Source of the DNA: Saccharofermentans sp.
GTDB taxonomy: Bacteria > Bacillota > Clostridia > Saccharofermentanales > Saccharofermentanaceae
Assembly (NCBI GenBank): GCA_024403715.1
Contig: JAKSRJ010000011.1
Span: 1-64,000, forward strand
Direction of reading: 5' to 3'
Length of the DNA stretch: 64,000 nt
Shown: positions 1 through 9,033 of the stretch, one piece after another
Position numbering within the stretch: position 1 is the stretch's first letter
Layout of the letters: each line of letters begins with the position of its first letter
Made by a program: the position numbers and the translations under genes
Notes under the pieces: model-generated
Told to the model about the DNA's origin: nothing
Seen by the model: the letters and a program-made list of their open reading frames with translations, nothing else
The model's database searches: none

Positions 1-500
1 TTGCTGGTATCCTCATGGGTACAAGAACAGGTGATATCGATCCAGCTATCGTACCAATTATCCAGAAGAAGGAAGGTCTTACACCTGACGAGATGGATAC
101 ACTCATGAACAAGAAGTCTGGTGTTATGGGTATATCTGGCGTATCTTCTGACTTCCGTGATCTCGAGGCTGCAGCTAAGTCTGGTAATGAAAAGGCTCAG
201 CTCGCTCTTGATATGTTCGCTTATCAGGGTACAAAGATTATCGGTTCTTACGCAGCTGCTATGGGTGGCGTAGATGTAATCGTATTCACAGCTGGTGTTG
301 GTGAGAATACATGGTTCATGAGAGAGGATATGTGTAAGCCTCTTGAGTTTATGGGTGTTAAGATTGATAAGTCTGTTAATGATGGTCTTCGTGGTAAGGA
401 GGCAATCATTTCTACACCTGATTCTAAGGTTACAGTATGTGTTATCCCTACAAACGAGGAGCTTGCTATCGCTCTTGATACAATGGAGCTCGTTAAATAA
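1..500 (+). CDS. ackA: Acetate kinase, C-terminal part (5' end outside window)
   Basis: The reading frame is already open at the left edge and runs to TAA at 498-500, so only about the last 165 residues are present. Acetate kinase converts acetyl phosphate and ADP to acetate and ATP, the final energy-yielding step of mixed-acid fermentation in the cytosol. The visible part begins with the ASKHA-family segment [11 protein letters not shown] and contains the second signature region [14 protein letters not shown] about 75 residues before the end, both typical of AckA. The C-terminus ends after [13 protein letters not shown], as in full-length enzymes. Phosphotransacetylase would be expected upstream, outside the window. 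A strong hairpin follows, so this gene ends a transcript. Confidence 0.95.
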   Translation, partial: AGILMGTRTGDIDPAIVPIIQKKEGLTPDEMDTLMNKKSGVMGISGVSSDFRDLEAAAKSGNEKAQLALDMFAYQGTKIIGSYAAAMGGVDVIVFTAGVGENTWFMREDMCKPLEFMGVKIDKSVNDGLRGKEAIISTPDSKVTVCVIPTNEELAIALDTMELVK

Positions 501-564
501 TTAACTTTTATGATTAACGAATAGCCTTTAATGTATGAGGCGAGGTTCGGTGAAATTGTAATAT

Positions 565-610
565 AAGTCCCTATAAACGAATAAATGTTCTTTTATAGGG
601 ACTTTCTTTA
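565..610 (+). terminator. Rho-independent terminator after ackA
   Basis: A perfect 13-bp stem (AAGTCCCTATAAA at 565-577 with its complement at 592-604) encloses a 14-nt loop and is followed by a T-rich stretch. It separates ackA from pcrA. Confidence 0.8.
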
Positions 611-657
611 TGTTATTATTTAAGCAAAGTTTTTGACCTGGAATTTGGAGATATATT

Positions 658-3063
658 GTGGGATTTTTTGACGAAGATAATGAGAATAGCTTCTTAGACG
701 ATTTGGATTCTCTTTATAACGATGCTGCTTCAGTTGAGGGTAATTCTAACGGTGATGAATTGCTTGTGGGACTTAACCCAGAACAAAAAGAGGCGGTAAT
801 GCATCTTAATGGACCTTTGCTCATTTTGGCAGGCGCAGGTTCTGGTAAGACTCGTGTCATTACTTATCGTATTGCTTATATGATGCAGCATTTTGGTGTG
901 GCTCCAGGATCTATCCTTGCTATTACATTTACTAATAAGGCTGCTAATGAGATGAAGGAGAGAATCTCTGCGTTAGTAGGGGATAAGTCTCAGTATATAT
1001 GGACTGGTACATTTCATAGTATCTTTGCGCGTATATTAAGAAGACACGCTGAGACTATTGGATATGGTAAGAACTTTACAATTATCGATACTGATGATCA
1101 GATTAAGATTATCAAGCAGGTAATGGAAAGGCATGATATATCTGAGAAGACTTATAAGCCTAGATTATTTCAGTACGAGATTTCTAATTCTAAGAATCAT
1201 ATGGTAAGTCATAGAGAATATGACGCCTTAGCTGGCTCTGATTCTTTTAAGAGACTCGCTGCTCTTGTATACGAGGGATATGATGAGAGGCTTCGCGAGA
1301 CTAACGCGATGGACTTCGATGATATTCTTTTGAATTTTGTAAAGTTACTACGTGATAATGAAGAAATAGCTGCTTATTATCGCGATAAGTTTAAGTACAT
1401 CATGGTCGATGAGTATCAGGATACAAATAGGCCTCAGTATGAGGCTGTAATGCTTCTAGGTAAGACACATAAGAATGTATGCGTAGTTGGTGATGACGAC
1501 CAGTCTATTTATGCATTCCGTGGTGCTGACGTTAAGATGATTCTTAACTTTGAGAAGGATTTCCCCGGATGTAATGTAATTAAGCTTGAGCAGAATTATA
1601 GATCTACTCAGACTATTTTGAATGCTGCAAATCAGGTTATTGCTAATAACAAGAATCGTAAGAGTAAAGCTCTTCGTACTGAAGGTGACGTAGGTGACAA
1701 GATTATTGTTGTTAATGCTGATAATGGGGTTTTAGAAGCAACATGGACTGCGGATACTATTAAGCAACAGGTAAGTAAAGGAAGATTCTCATATTCAGAT
1801 GTAGCAGTTCTATATAGAGTCAATGCTCTTTCTAGATCGATAGAGTCTGCGCTTCGTGACAGACAGATTCCTTTTAAGGTTTATGGAGGAATGCGATTCT
1901 ACGATCGTAAAGAAATTAAGGATGTAATTGCATACTTACGAATAATCAATGACGGTCACGACGATCTTGCTTTGGAGCGTGTTATTAATGTTCCTAAGCG
2001 TGGAATTGGTGATACCACAATTGATCGTATTAGAAACTTGGCTCAGGCTAATGAGATGAGTATGTACGAGATTTGTGAGAACTGCGCTAGATTCCCTGAG
2101 CTTCAGAAGCTGACTGGTAAGTTACTAGGCTTCGTGGATTTAATTAAGTACTTCCGAGGCAAACTAGAAGATGATATTAGCTTTAAGGATTTCGTCGATT
2201 TGGTTGAGAATGAATCTGGTTTGATTCAGGAGATCATCGATCAAAGAGAGAGTAAGGGTGAGCTTACAGACAGAGTCGAGAACTTGAAGGAGTTGCTTTC
2301 TGAAGCAACTGAATTCGAGAAGAATCATCGTGTTGCCCCAGATGATATGCCTATGGAAATTACAGACGATGATATCTATTTGTCTGATGAGGTTAAGACC
2401 TCTGATTCTTTGAAGGGATTACTCTCTATTTATCTTGAGAATGCTGCCTTGTATTCTGCTGGTGACGAGTTTGAAGAAGGAGAAGACTTCGTAAAACTCA
2501 TGAGTATCCACAGTGCTAAGGGCCTTGAGTTTAAGGCTGTATTTATTATTGGTTGTGAGGATGGTATTTTCCCTGGTTACAAGTCTATTAGTGAACTTAG
2601 TGCTTTGGAAGAAGAGCGTCGACTTATGTATGTAGCAATTACTAGAGCCAAGAGATATCTATTTATGATTTTGACTAGACAGAGAATGCTTTTTGGACAG
2701 ACGCAGTGTTATCCACCATCAAGATTCTTGAAGGAGATTAGTCCAGAGTATCTTTATAAGATTGGTGGTGCTAGAGAAGTTAAACCTCAGCCAGTTGATG
2801 ATATATCACCTAATGCTAGAGCTAAGGCCCGTCAGACAATCGCGTCTGCAATGAAGTCTTCATTTACTCAAAAGCCAGTGCACAAGGGAGGTTTATCTCC
2901 TCTTGAGATTACTGTAGGAATGCAGGTAGTGCATCCTCGTTTTGGAGATGGCGTAGTATTGAAGGTGGAGCCAGTAGCCGGAGATGCATTAATAACAGTT
3001 GATTTCGATGGTATGAAGAAGAATATGCTTGCCAAGGCGGCTGGTTTAAGCAGAAAGGGATAA
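658..3063 (+). CDS. pcrA: ATP-dependent DNA helicase PcrA/UvrD (superfamily 1)
   Basis: An 801-residue SF1A 3'-5' helicase that acts in nucleotide excision repair, plasmid rolling-circle replication and removal of RecA or stalled polymerases. Motifs seen in order: Q-motif region LNPEQKEAV (39-47), Walker A GAGSGKT (59-65), DEYQDT (about 250), GDDDQSIYAFRGAD (about 280), QNYRST, SIHSAKGLEF and the arginine-finger region VAITRAKRYL. The last 60 residues form a Tudor-like tail (VHPRFGDGVV), as in Bacillus PcrA, known for RNA polymerase contact. GTG start at 658 with GGAG seven bases before it. The N-terminus carries an acidic extension of about 35 residues before the helicase core. Only 2 bases separate it from the dGTPase gene, so the two are probably co-transcribed. 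Confidence 0.95.
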   Translation: MGFFDEDNENSFLDDLDSLYNDAASVEGNSNGDELLVGLNPEQKEAVMHLNGPLLILAGAGSGKTRVITYRIAYMMQHFGVAPGSILAITFTNKAANEMKERISALVGDKSQYIWTGTFHSIFARILRRHAETIGYGKNFTIIDTDDQIKIIKQVMERHDISEKTYKPRLFQYEISNSKNHMVSHREYDALAGSDSFKRLAALVYEGYDERLRETNAMDFDDILLNFVKLLRDNEEIAAYYRDKFKYIMVDEYQDTNRPQYEAVMLLGKTHKNVCVVGDDDQSIYAFRGADVKMILNFEKDFPGCNVIKLEQNYRSTQTILNAANQVIANNKNRKSKALRTEGDVGDKIIVVNADNGVLEATWTADTIKQQVSKGRFSYSDVAVLYRVNALSRSIESALRDRQIPFKVYGGMRFYDRKEIKDVIAYLRIINDGHDDLALERVINVPKRGIGDTTIDRIRNLAQANEMSMYEICENCARFPELQKLTGKLLGFVDLIKYFRGKLEDDISFKDFVDLVENESGLIQEIIDQRESKGELTDRVENLKELLSEATEFEKNHRVAPDDMPMEITDDDIYLSDEVKTSDSLKGLLSIYLENAALYSAGDEFEEGEDFVKLMSIHSAKGLEFKAVFIIGCEDGIFPGYKSISELSALEEERRLMYVAITRAKRYLFMILTRQRMLFGQTQCYPPSRFLKEISPEYLYKIGGAREVKPQPVDDISPNARAKARQTIASAMKSSFTQKPVHKGGLSPLEITVGMQVVHPRFGDGVVLKVEPVAGDALITVDFDGMKKNMLAKAAGLSRKG

Positions 3064-3065
3064 TT

Positions 3066-4283
3066 ATGGATAGCTTGTTTGATATTTATGGTGATGAGTT
3101 AGGTGTTATTCCTGAGCAGCCACAGTTGATCAATAACTATAAGGATACTTCGACCATTGAACTCATAAGAGATCAAAGAGAGAGTCATTTCTCGCCTTAT
3201 GCTCAGAAGACATGTAATTCTCGTGGCCGCTTAAGAGAGGAGGAACCTTGTCTAATTAGAAGCCCATATGAGAGAGATCTTGGTCGTATTATTTTCTCTC
3301 AGTCTTTCAGAAGACTTCGCCATAAGACTCAGGTGTTTTTTAACCCTTCTAATGACCATATTTGCTCTCGTATTGAGCATGTAATTTATGTAAATTACAT
3401 CTCTACAATTATTGGTAGAGCTTTGAACTTGAATATTGATTTAATACAGGCCATTGCTTTAGGACATGATATTGGACACACACCATATGGACATACAGGT
3501 GAGCGCGTACTTAATCAGTGCATAAAATCTGTTGCTCCTAATGAGTTCTTTGAACATGAGGTTCATAGCTTAAGATTGCTGGATGTTCTCGAGGAGCATA
3601 AGCCAGGTGAATATGGCCTTAATCTATCTTTTGAAGTTCGTGATGGCATAGTATCTCATTGTGGTGAGACATATGATGAGTATTCTTTGACTCCATATAG
3701 AGATAAGCCAGAGGAATTAGTATCTGCAAAGGGAGAGAGACAGCGAATTAGACCGGCGACATTGGAAGCTTGTGTAGTTAGATTTGCGGATAAGATTGCT
3801 TATGTAGGTAGAGATATCGAAGACGCTAAGCGTGCAGGTATTATCGGCGGTAATGATATAGTTAGTTCTGAAGCTGCGAAGAGACTTGGAAAGACTAATT
3901 CTGAGATTATCAATATTTTGGTAGGCGATATAGTTCATAACAGCTTAGATTGTGATGAGATTAAGATGAGTAAAGAGAACTTTGAAGCTATGAATGAGTA
4001 TCTCAACTCAAATCTTAAGAATATCTATCAGGCACCTAAGATTATTACCTATGAGAATATGGTAAAACTTCAGATAGAGGCTATTTTTGAGGCTTTTATG
4101 GAGAGTACATATGATATTGAGAAGGCTCTGCATTCAGATAGTGAAGTAATAAGTAGTTTTGCAAAGTACTATATGAATCATCCTCAGCCAGAGTGTCTTC
4201 CAGTTCGTAAGGTTGTAGATTATATAGCAGGTATGACTGATACTTACGCTACAGCAGCTTTTGATAGCTTATATAGAGTATAG
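3066..4283 (+). CDS. dgt: Deoxyguanosinetriphosphate triphosphohydrolase-like protein (HD domain)
   Basis: A 405-residue HD-superfamily dNTP triphosphohydrolase. The family hydrolyses dGTP or other dNTPs to the deoxynucleoside plus inorganic triphosphate and limits dNTP pools. Diagnostic segments are SPYERDLGRIIFSQSFRRL with the H-containing RHKTQVF (about residues 65-95), the metal-binding HD motif GHDIGHTPYGHTGE (about 136-149), and RFADKIAYVGRD with the final Asp ligand (about 238-249). Length fits the bacterial type-2 dGTPase group rather than E. coli Dgt (about 505 residues). It starts 2 bases after pcrA and is followed by an unusual long hairpin and then a second HD nucleotidase. The exact dNTP preference cannot be read from the sequence. 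Confidence 0.9.
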   Translation: MDSLFDIYGDELGVIPEQPQLINNYKDTSTIELIRDQRESHFSPYAQKTCNSRGRLREEEPCLIRSPYERDLGRIIFSQSFRRLRHKTQVFFNPSNDHICSRIEHVIYVNYISTIIGRALNLNIDLIQAIALGHDIGHTPYGHTGERVLNQCIKSVAPNEFFEHEVHSLRLLDVLEEHKPGEYGLNLSFEVRDGIVSHCGETYDEYSLTPYRDKPEELVSAKGERQRIRPATLEACVVRFADKIAYVGRDIEDAKRAGIIGGNDIVSSEAAKRLGKTNSEIINILVGDIVHNSLDCDEIKMSKENFEAMNEYLNSNLKNIYQAPKIITYENMVKLQIEAIFEAFMESTYDIEKALHSDSEVISSFAKYYMNHPQPECLPVRKVVDYIAGMTDTYATAAFDSLYRV

Positions 4284-4342
4284 TCGAATAGTGTTTCTCG
4301 GCGCGCAAAACTTCGCATGCGCCTCGTAACAACTATTCGACT
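4282..4342. repeat. Long imperfect GC-rich hairpin between dgt and yfbR
   Basis: The outer arms AGTCGAATAGT (4282-4292) and ACTATTCGACT (4332-4342) are perfect 11-bp complements. Inside, GGCGC (4300-4304) pairs with GCGCC (4319-4323). The left arm overlaps the dgt stop codon. No T-tract follows, so it is not a typical intrinsic terminator. It could be an RNA processing or stability element, or a copy of a small palindromic repeat. Confidence 0.6.
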
Positions 4343-4374
4343 CTTACCATTCTGGAACTAATAAGGAGATGAAT

Positions 4375-4989
4375 ATGGAAAATAAATATGGTTTTTATGC
4401 ACTTCTAGATAGAATGCAGTATATAAATCGCTGGGCTTTGATGCGCAATAGTAGATATGAGAATCTTAAGGAGCATAGCTTTGATGTAGCTGTTATTTCT
4501 CAGGCCTTAGCTGTAATTCATAATAAACTTGTCGATGAGGGTAAGACTTCAATTACTCTTAATCCCTTAGAAGTTGAAGCCTATGGTCTGTACCACGACT
4601 GTACAGAAATCATTACAGGGGATATGCCAACACCTATCAAGTATCGTAATGAGACTTTGAAAAAGGCTTACAAAGAGGTTGAAAAAGAGGCTGCTGAGAG
4701 CTTAGTTTCTCAACTTCCAGATGACATGAAGGAATACTATCTTTCTATGCTTATGCCTGATGATTCTGATGAAAAGGGATTATTGATGCACAAGCTTGTT
4801 AAGGCTGCAGATAGAATATCTGCATACATAAAGTGTAGCCGTGAAAAATTAGCTGGAAATAATGAGTTTGATAGTGCAATAACGACAATTAAGGATAGTA
4901 TTGATATTATAGATTTGCCTGAGGTTAAGGTTTTTATGAATGATTTCATTCCATCATTTGGATTAACCTTAGATCAACTTAATAAGTAA
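4375..4989 (+). CDS. yfbR: 5'-deoxynucleotidase, YfbR type (HD domain)
   Basis: A 204-residue HD-family phosphohydrolase whose E. coli relative YfbR removes phosphate from deoxyribonucleoside 5'-monophosphates. The similarity is recognisable along the whole length: INRWALMRN, YENLKEHSFDVAV (first His ligand), LYHDCTEIITGDMPTPIKY (HD motif plus substrate loop), LVKAADRISAYIKC and the C-terminal FIPSFGLTLDQL. Two ATGs are close together. AAGGAG at 4363-4368 touches the first (4369) but sits six bases before the second (4375), so 4375 is chosen. It lies downstream of a dNTPase gene, which suggests a shared role in dNTP turnover. The next gene starts 10 bases later. Confidence 0.9.
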   Translation: MENKYGFYALLDRMQYINRWALMRNSRYENLKEHSFDVAVISQALAVIHNKLVDEGKTSITLNPLEVEAYGLYHDCTEIITGDMPTPIKYRNETLKKAYKEVEKEAAESLVSQLPDDMKEYYLSMLMPDDSDEKGLLMHKLVKAADRISAYIKCSREKLAGNNEFDSAITTIKDSIDIIDLPEVKVFMNDFIPSFGLTLDQLNK

Positions 4990-4999
4990 GGAGCAATAT

Positions 5000-7591
5000 T
5001 TGGCGCCAATAAGAAAGACAAAGGAATATGTTATCGCATCGGGAATAATCCTGATTATATCTTTGATTGCAATAATAATTGCAGGAATATCAATGTCTGG
5101 TATGAGTGTTCCTTACAAAGAGTTAAGTGGTAATGAGCAAGATATTATTGTAAGAACTGCAAATTTAACTCGTAATCAGAATTCATTAAGAACTGTACTA
5201 TATCGTGCTGGTGCTGGTTATTATTCAACAGGTGACTTTGTTATTAGATCACTTACTAGTTCTGATTATTTGATTGATGGTAAAGATGATCCTTCATTTG
5301 CTAATGATTTATCTTCTATTATTAGTGGAAATGCTGAAGTTGAAGAAGTTGGCTCCATTCTTAATGGTCTTGTTACTAGCTCTAGAATGTATGTGATTAA
5401 CGAGTTCCTTAAGAGTGAGAATAGGAGATTCGCTGCAACTAGCAGGATTTCTTCTGAACCTGGAGATAGCTTTGAAAACTGTGTTATCAGTCAGAATATA
5501 GTTGGACAAGATAGCGTAACTTTAGGTATTTGTAAGTTGCAGGGAAGCTTTTCTGCTACTGGTAGTGAGATAAGAACTGATTTCTTTATCGATGGAGTTT
5601 TTTATCAGGGTAATATTCGTATTCAAGACTCAGGTGACGGTAGCGGTTCTAAAACCTTCGTCATGGCTTGGAATTCTGACGGGGTTGCTCCTGGAGAACA
5701 TCAGGTTTTAATTCTTTTAAGATCTTCTGATGGTAGAGGAACTGTACTAGCTGGTGGACAGATATATGTTCCTAATACTATGACGCTTGTTAATAATTGC
5801 GTCCAACCAGGCTCTATCCCTGAGAACAATAGTTGTGCTTGGTATGTGTTAGATGCAGAAGACGATAATGCTTATATTAATTTCGTTGATATCTCAGATG
5901 ATATTAAGGTATCAATTTATAATGCATATGGTGAATTCATCGGATATAACGATTTGGAAAATTCTAGATATGAAGTGCTTAGAGGTTATAGACAGGATTT
6001 AATGTCTATATCTGAAGATACTGGACTTACTAATGTCAGTAATACTTTTTTCATTAAGGTGGAAAGAGGTGCAGCCAATATCAATCCTAATAGTGCCGTG
6101 ACCTATATGATGGTTCAAAGCCGTGAGGTTGCATATTTTGAGGGCTCATATTTGGCTGTATTAGACGATGTAGGTCCCGTTCCTACACCTCTCCCTATAA
6201 GTGGTAACTCTTCTGAATACTATGGTACTGAGATAAGAGTCCAAAATATGAGCAACAATGTTACAACCCTTGATTATGAGGAGGTTTCATACCTTCCTAT
6301 TAATGGCGTTCTAGATAAATTTGAAGTAAATGCAGTAGGAACAGGTGTGCCTATAGGCATGTTCCCTGCGTTTGATCCTATGACAAATAACTATGGGTTC
6401 AATGCTCCTGAATCAGTTGTTGAGTATACATTTTCAGCAAGCTCTAGAGAAGGAAACTTCGCTCGTATTGAAGCTACTCTCGAGAATAATTTTGGTACAA
6501 CTACAATTGCAGAGGGAGGAAGTTTTACTCTTGCTAATGGTGAGAATAAGTTTGTAGTTACTGTTCAATCTTTTGATGGAGATATTAAGTCCTATACACT
6601 GTATGCTTTGATTGGTGACGATAATGAATCATTTTGTGAAGATACATTGTCTTTGTTCCCTGCAAGCTATGGTAGTGGTTTGTGGCTATTACATTCACTT
6701 CATCCAAATTATATTTTTACTCCATATAATACCGGTATTGATTTCTATTCAGCTCTTAGTTATGAGGACTATGGTTCTAGAAGCTTAGCTAATACATATT
6801 CACATCCTGGTTGGGTTAAGCCTAATAGTCAGGTTTATGATGGCGGTGGCTGGATGGCTGCTACTAATGATGTAGTTAGATACTTTTTAGATCCACGTAA
6901 CTATCTTGATCAAGAGCATATTTTCTCCTTTGAATGTTTATCATTTAATGAGAATGTTCAAACTGTTGATGGTGTGCGTAATATGATTAGAGGTTCATTT
7001 ATGGATACTACTGAGCATGATTTTGCTCAAATCATTTATGATGCCGGTAGAACTGCTGGCGTATCTCCTTATCTTTTGGCTAGTAGAATTATTCAGGAGA
7101 TGGGTTATAACGGAGAATCTAGTCTTTGTCATGGTACTTTACCCGGTTACGAAGGTTACTATAATTTTTATAACATCGGTTCTGTTCCAGATCCTACTAT
7201 TGAAAATGGAGCTTTAATTAATGGCGCGAGATATGCGCAGTGGGGGCAAGATCCTGATGGTCAGGTTATAACTGATGATGAGGCTGCCTTGATGCTACCT
7301 TGGAATAATGTAGAAGATGCTATTACAGGTGGAGCACTTTGGATTGCAAGAAGTTATATTTCACTTGGTCAAGATACACTGTACTTCCAAAAGTTTGATG
7401 TAATATCAAATAACGATGGATTGTATCAGCATCAGTATGCTCAGAATATCTCTATGGCATATTCAGAAGGCACTAGATATTTTAGAAGTTATGCATCATG
7501 TGATATGTTAGACTCCAGTATTCAGTTTGTGATTCCTATCTACTCTGGTTTGCCGAGTGAATATGGAATTGTACCTTATGCAGGTGCTTAA
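5000..7591 (+). CDS. Membrane-anchored N-acetylglucosaminidase with cadherin-like domain
   Basis: An 863-residue protein with a TTG start and AAGGAG six bases before it. Residues about 10-32 are a single hydrophobic segment (uncleaved anchor or signal), so the rest is extracellular. The middle is beta-rich and of unknown type. Residues about 455-545 match the cadherin-like beta-sandwich fold (FDPMTNNYGF...GENKFVVTVQSFDG...YTLYALIG). The last 300 residues resemble clostridial wall-lytic glucosaminidases: FPASYGSGLWLLHSLHPN..., YFLDPRNYLDQEHIFSFE, then SPYLLASRIIQEMG, where E700 is the likely catalytic acid, and FYNIGSVPD. Probable role is peptidoglycan cleavage between GlcNAc and MurNAc during growth or division. 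It is followed 1 base later by another surface protein. Function of the N-terminal half is unknown. Confidence 0.8.
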   Translation: MAPIRKTKEYVIASGIILIISLIAIIIAGISMSGMSVPYKELSGNEQDIIVRTANLTRNQNSLRTVLYRAGAGYYSTGDFVIRSLTSSDYLIDGKDDPSFANDLSSIISGNAEVEEVGSILNGLVTSSRMYVINEFLKSENRRFAATSRISSEPGDSFENCVISQNIVGQDSVTLGICKLQGSFSATGSEIRTDFFIDGVFYQGNIRIQDSGDGSGSKTFVMAWNSDGVAPGEHQVLILLRSSDGRGTVLAGGQIYVPNTMTLVNNCVQPGSIPENNSCAWYVLDAEDDNAYINFVDISDDIKVSIYNAYGEFIGYNDLENSRYEVLRGYRQDLMSISEDTGLTNVSNTFFIKVERGAANINPNSAVTYMMVQSREVAYFEGSYLAVLDDVGPVPTPLPISGNSSEYYGTEIRVQNMSNNVTTLDYEEVSYLPINGVLDKFEVNAVGTGVPIGMFPAFDPMTNNYGFNAPESVVEYTFSASSREGNFARIEATLENNFGTTTIAEGGSFTLANGENKFVVTVQSFDGDIKSYTLYALIGDDNESFCEDTLSLFPASYGSGLWLLHSLHPNYIFTPYNTGIDFYSALSYEDYGSRSLANTYSHPGWVKPNSQVYDGGGWMAATNDVVRYFLDPRNYLDQEHIFSFECLSFNENVQTVDGVRNMIRGSFMDTTEHDFAQIIYDAGRTAGVSPYLLASRIIQEMGYNGESSLCHGTLPGYEGYYNFYNIGSVPDPTIENGALINGARYAQWGQDPDGQVITDDEAALMLPWNNVEDAITGGALWIARSYISLGQDTLYFQKFDVISNNDGLYQHQYAQNISMAYSEGTRYFRSYASCDMLDSSIQFVIPIYSGLPSEYGIVPYAGA

Positions 7592-7592
7592 A

Positions 7593-9032
7593 ATGAGTAA
7601 AAAAGCAGTGGTTATGACAAGAATAGTGTCTACTATAATGAGTATGCTTCTCATTGCAGTTTTGTTTGCTCCAAGCGTCTTGGCTGCTGGAACCGTATTA
7701 CTTACATTAAGTACAGCAACTCAGACTGTAAGCCCAGGTGATATTGTAAGTTTTAAGGTTCAATGTGATAACTTTGACTATATTGATGAATTTGGACCTG
7801 TCCGACTAAGTTATGATGAGACTGTTTTTGATTTTGTCTCAGTAATTCCATCTGAGACTTTGTCTGGTTATATGTTTGATTCGAACAGTAATAATTCAGG
7901 AATAATAGATGTTCATGCTGTATTTAACGAAGTTGAAGATGATGAGACTGGGCTTGTTACTACTCCATATCATTCTGATTCACCAATAGTCATTTTTGAA
8001 GTTCAGCTTAGAGTAAAGCCTAATACTAATGGTGATACAACTGTTCAATTGACTTCTGCTGGTAGTTTTACGGGAAGGACAAGCAATTTTACAACATATG
8101 TTGGGGACCCTCTGATTATTACGATTAATGAGGGTGTTTCATCTGATGCCACATTATCATCGCTTTCATTAGAGGGAATAACATTAACGCCAGCATTTAA
8201 CCCTCTTGAATATGAATATTCAGCAAATGTAGCCAGAGATGTACAGGATGTAATTGTCGTTGCTACTACATCGAATCTAAATGCAACTTATACTGTTGAT
8301 GGTGATACCAATCTTGAAAATGGAGAGAATATAGTATCTATCCATGTTTTAGCTCAGGATGGTATTTCTTGGCATGAGTATCGTATCTTTGTTAATAGGC
8401 AGGAAAACTACATCCCTGAGGGTTCCGGCTTTGTCGATGCTAATGGAGTCACATACACATTTATGAATTTCCCAACAGGATACGACCTTCCTGATGGTTT
8501 TAATCAGACAACCAGAAATATTAATGGTTATACAGTCCCTGTATTCGCTAAGGATGGTATTGTTAGTGTTTTGGTGTATGTATATAACGGAGTTGATGCA
8601 CCTGCATTTTACTTCTATAACCCTAATACCCATATAGCTATGCCTTATTCTAATGAGCGTTCTTATTTTGCTGTAGGTCGAGTTTTAACTGCAGCAGAGG
8701 TACCAGAAAATGTGAAGATTCCGACAGGCTATAATCCTGGAAGTGTAATAATTGAAGGTACTGAAATGATGGGATATGTCAATAAATATGGTAGTTTCAT
8801 TAAGTACTTTAATGATGACACTGGAGCAAGTGGCTTTTATTATTATGATTTTGTAGCGCAAAGATTTTATAATTATCTTAGTGTAGATAAGACAGCGGAA
8901 GGCGTTTATATGCTTCTATTTTATATTTTCTTAAGTACAACTGTAATTGAATCAATCTTTATAGTTATAATTGCTTACGTAACGAGAAGACTTATCACTA
9001 ATAGAAATAATCCTAGACCAAAGAGAGTCTGA
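7593..9032 (+). CDS. Secreted cohesin and cadherin-like domain protein with C-terminal membrane anchor
   Basis: A 479-residue predicted surface protein. An ATG at 7593, preceded by AGGTG, is preferred over an in-frame ATG 36 bases upstream that lies inside the previous gene. A signal peptide spans about residues 8-30 (ending VLAAG). Residues about 30-170 look like a cohesin fold (VSPGDIVSFKVQCDNF, then VRLSYDETVFDF, and a GDTTVQLTSAGSF end). Residues about 185-275 are a cadherin-like beta-sandwich (LSSLSLEGITLTPAFNP...YEYSANV). Residues about 435-465 form a transmembrane helix followed by a basic tail RNNPRPKRV, so the protein is anchored at the C-terminus. No dockerin partner is visible in the window. 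A role as scaffold or wall-contact partner of the glucosaminidase is inferred from adjacency only. Confidence 0.75.
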   Translation: MSKKAVVMTRIVSTIMSMLLIAVLFAPSVLAAGTVLLTLSTATQTVSPGDIVSFKVQCDNFDYIDEFGPVRLSYDETVFDFVSVIPSETLSGYMFDSNSNNSGIIDVHAVFNEVEDDETGLVTTPYHSDSPIVIFEVQLRVKPNTNGDTTVQLTSAGSFTGRTSNFTTYVGDPLIITINEGVSSDATLSSLSLEGITLTPAFNPLEYEYSANVARDVQDVIVVATTSNLNATYTVDGDTNLENGENIVSIHVLAQDGISWHEYRIFVNRQENYIPEGSGFVDANGVTYTFMNFPTGYDLPDGFNQTTRNINGYTVPVFAKDGIVSVLVYVYNGVDAPAFYFYNPNTHIAMPYSNERSYFAVGRVLTAAEVPENVKIPTGYNPGSVIIEGTEMMGYVNKYGSFIKYFNDDTGASGFYYYDFVAQRFYNYLSVDKTAEGVYMLLFYIFLSTTVIESIFIVIIAYVTRRLITNRNNPRPKRV

Positions 9033-9033
9033 T

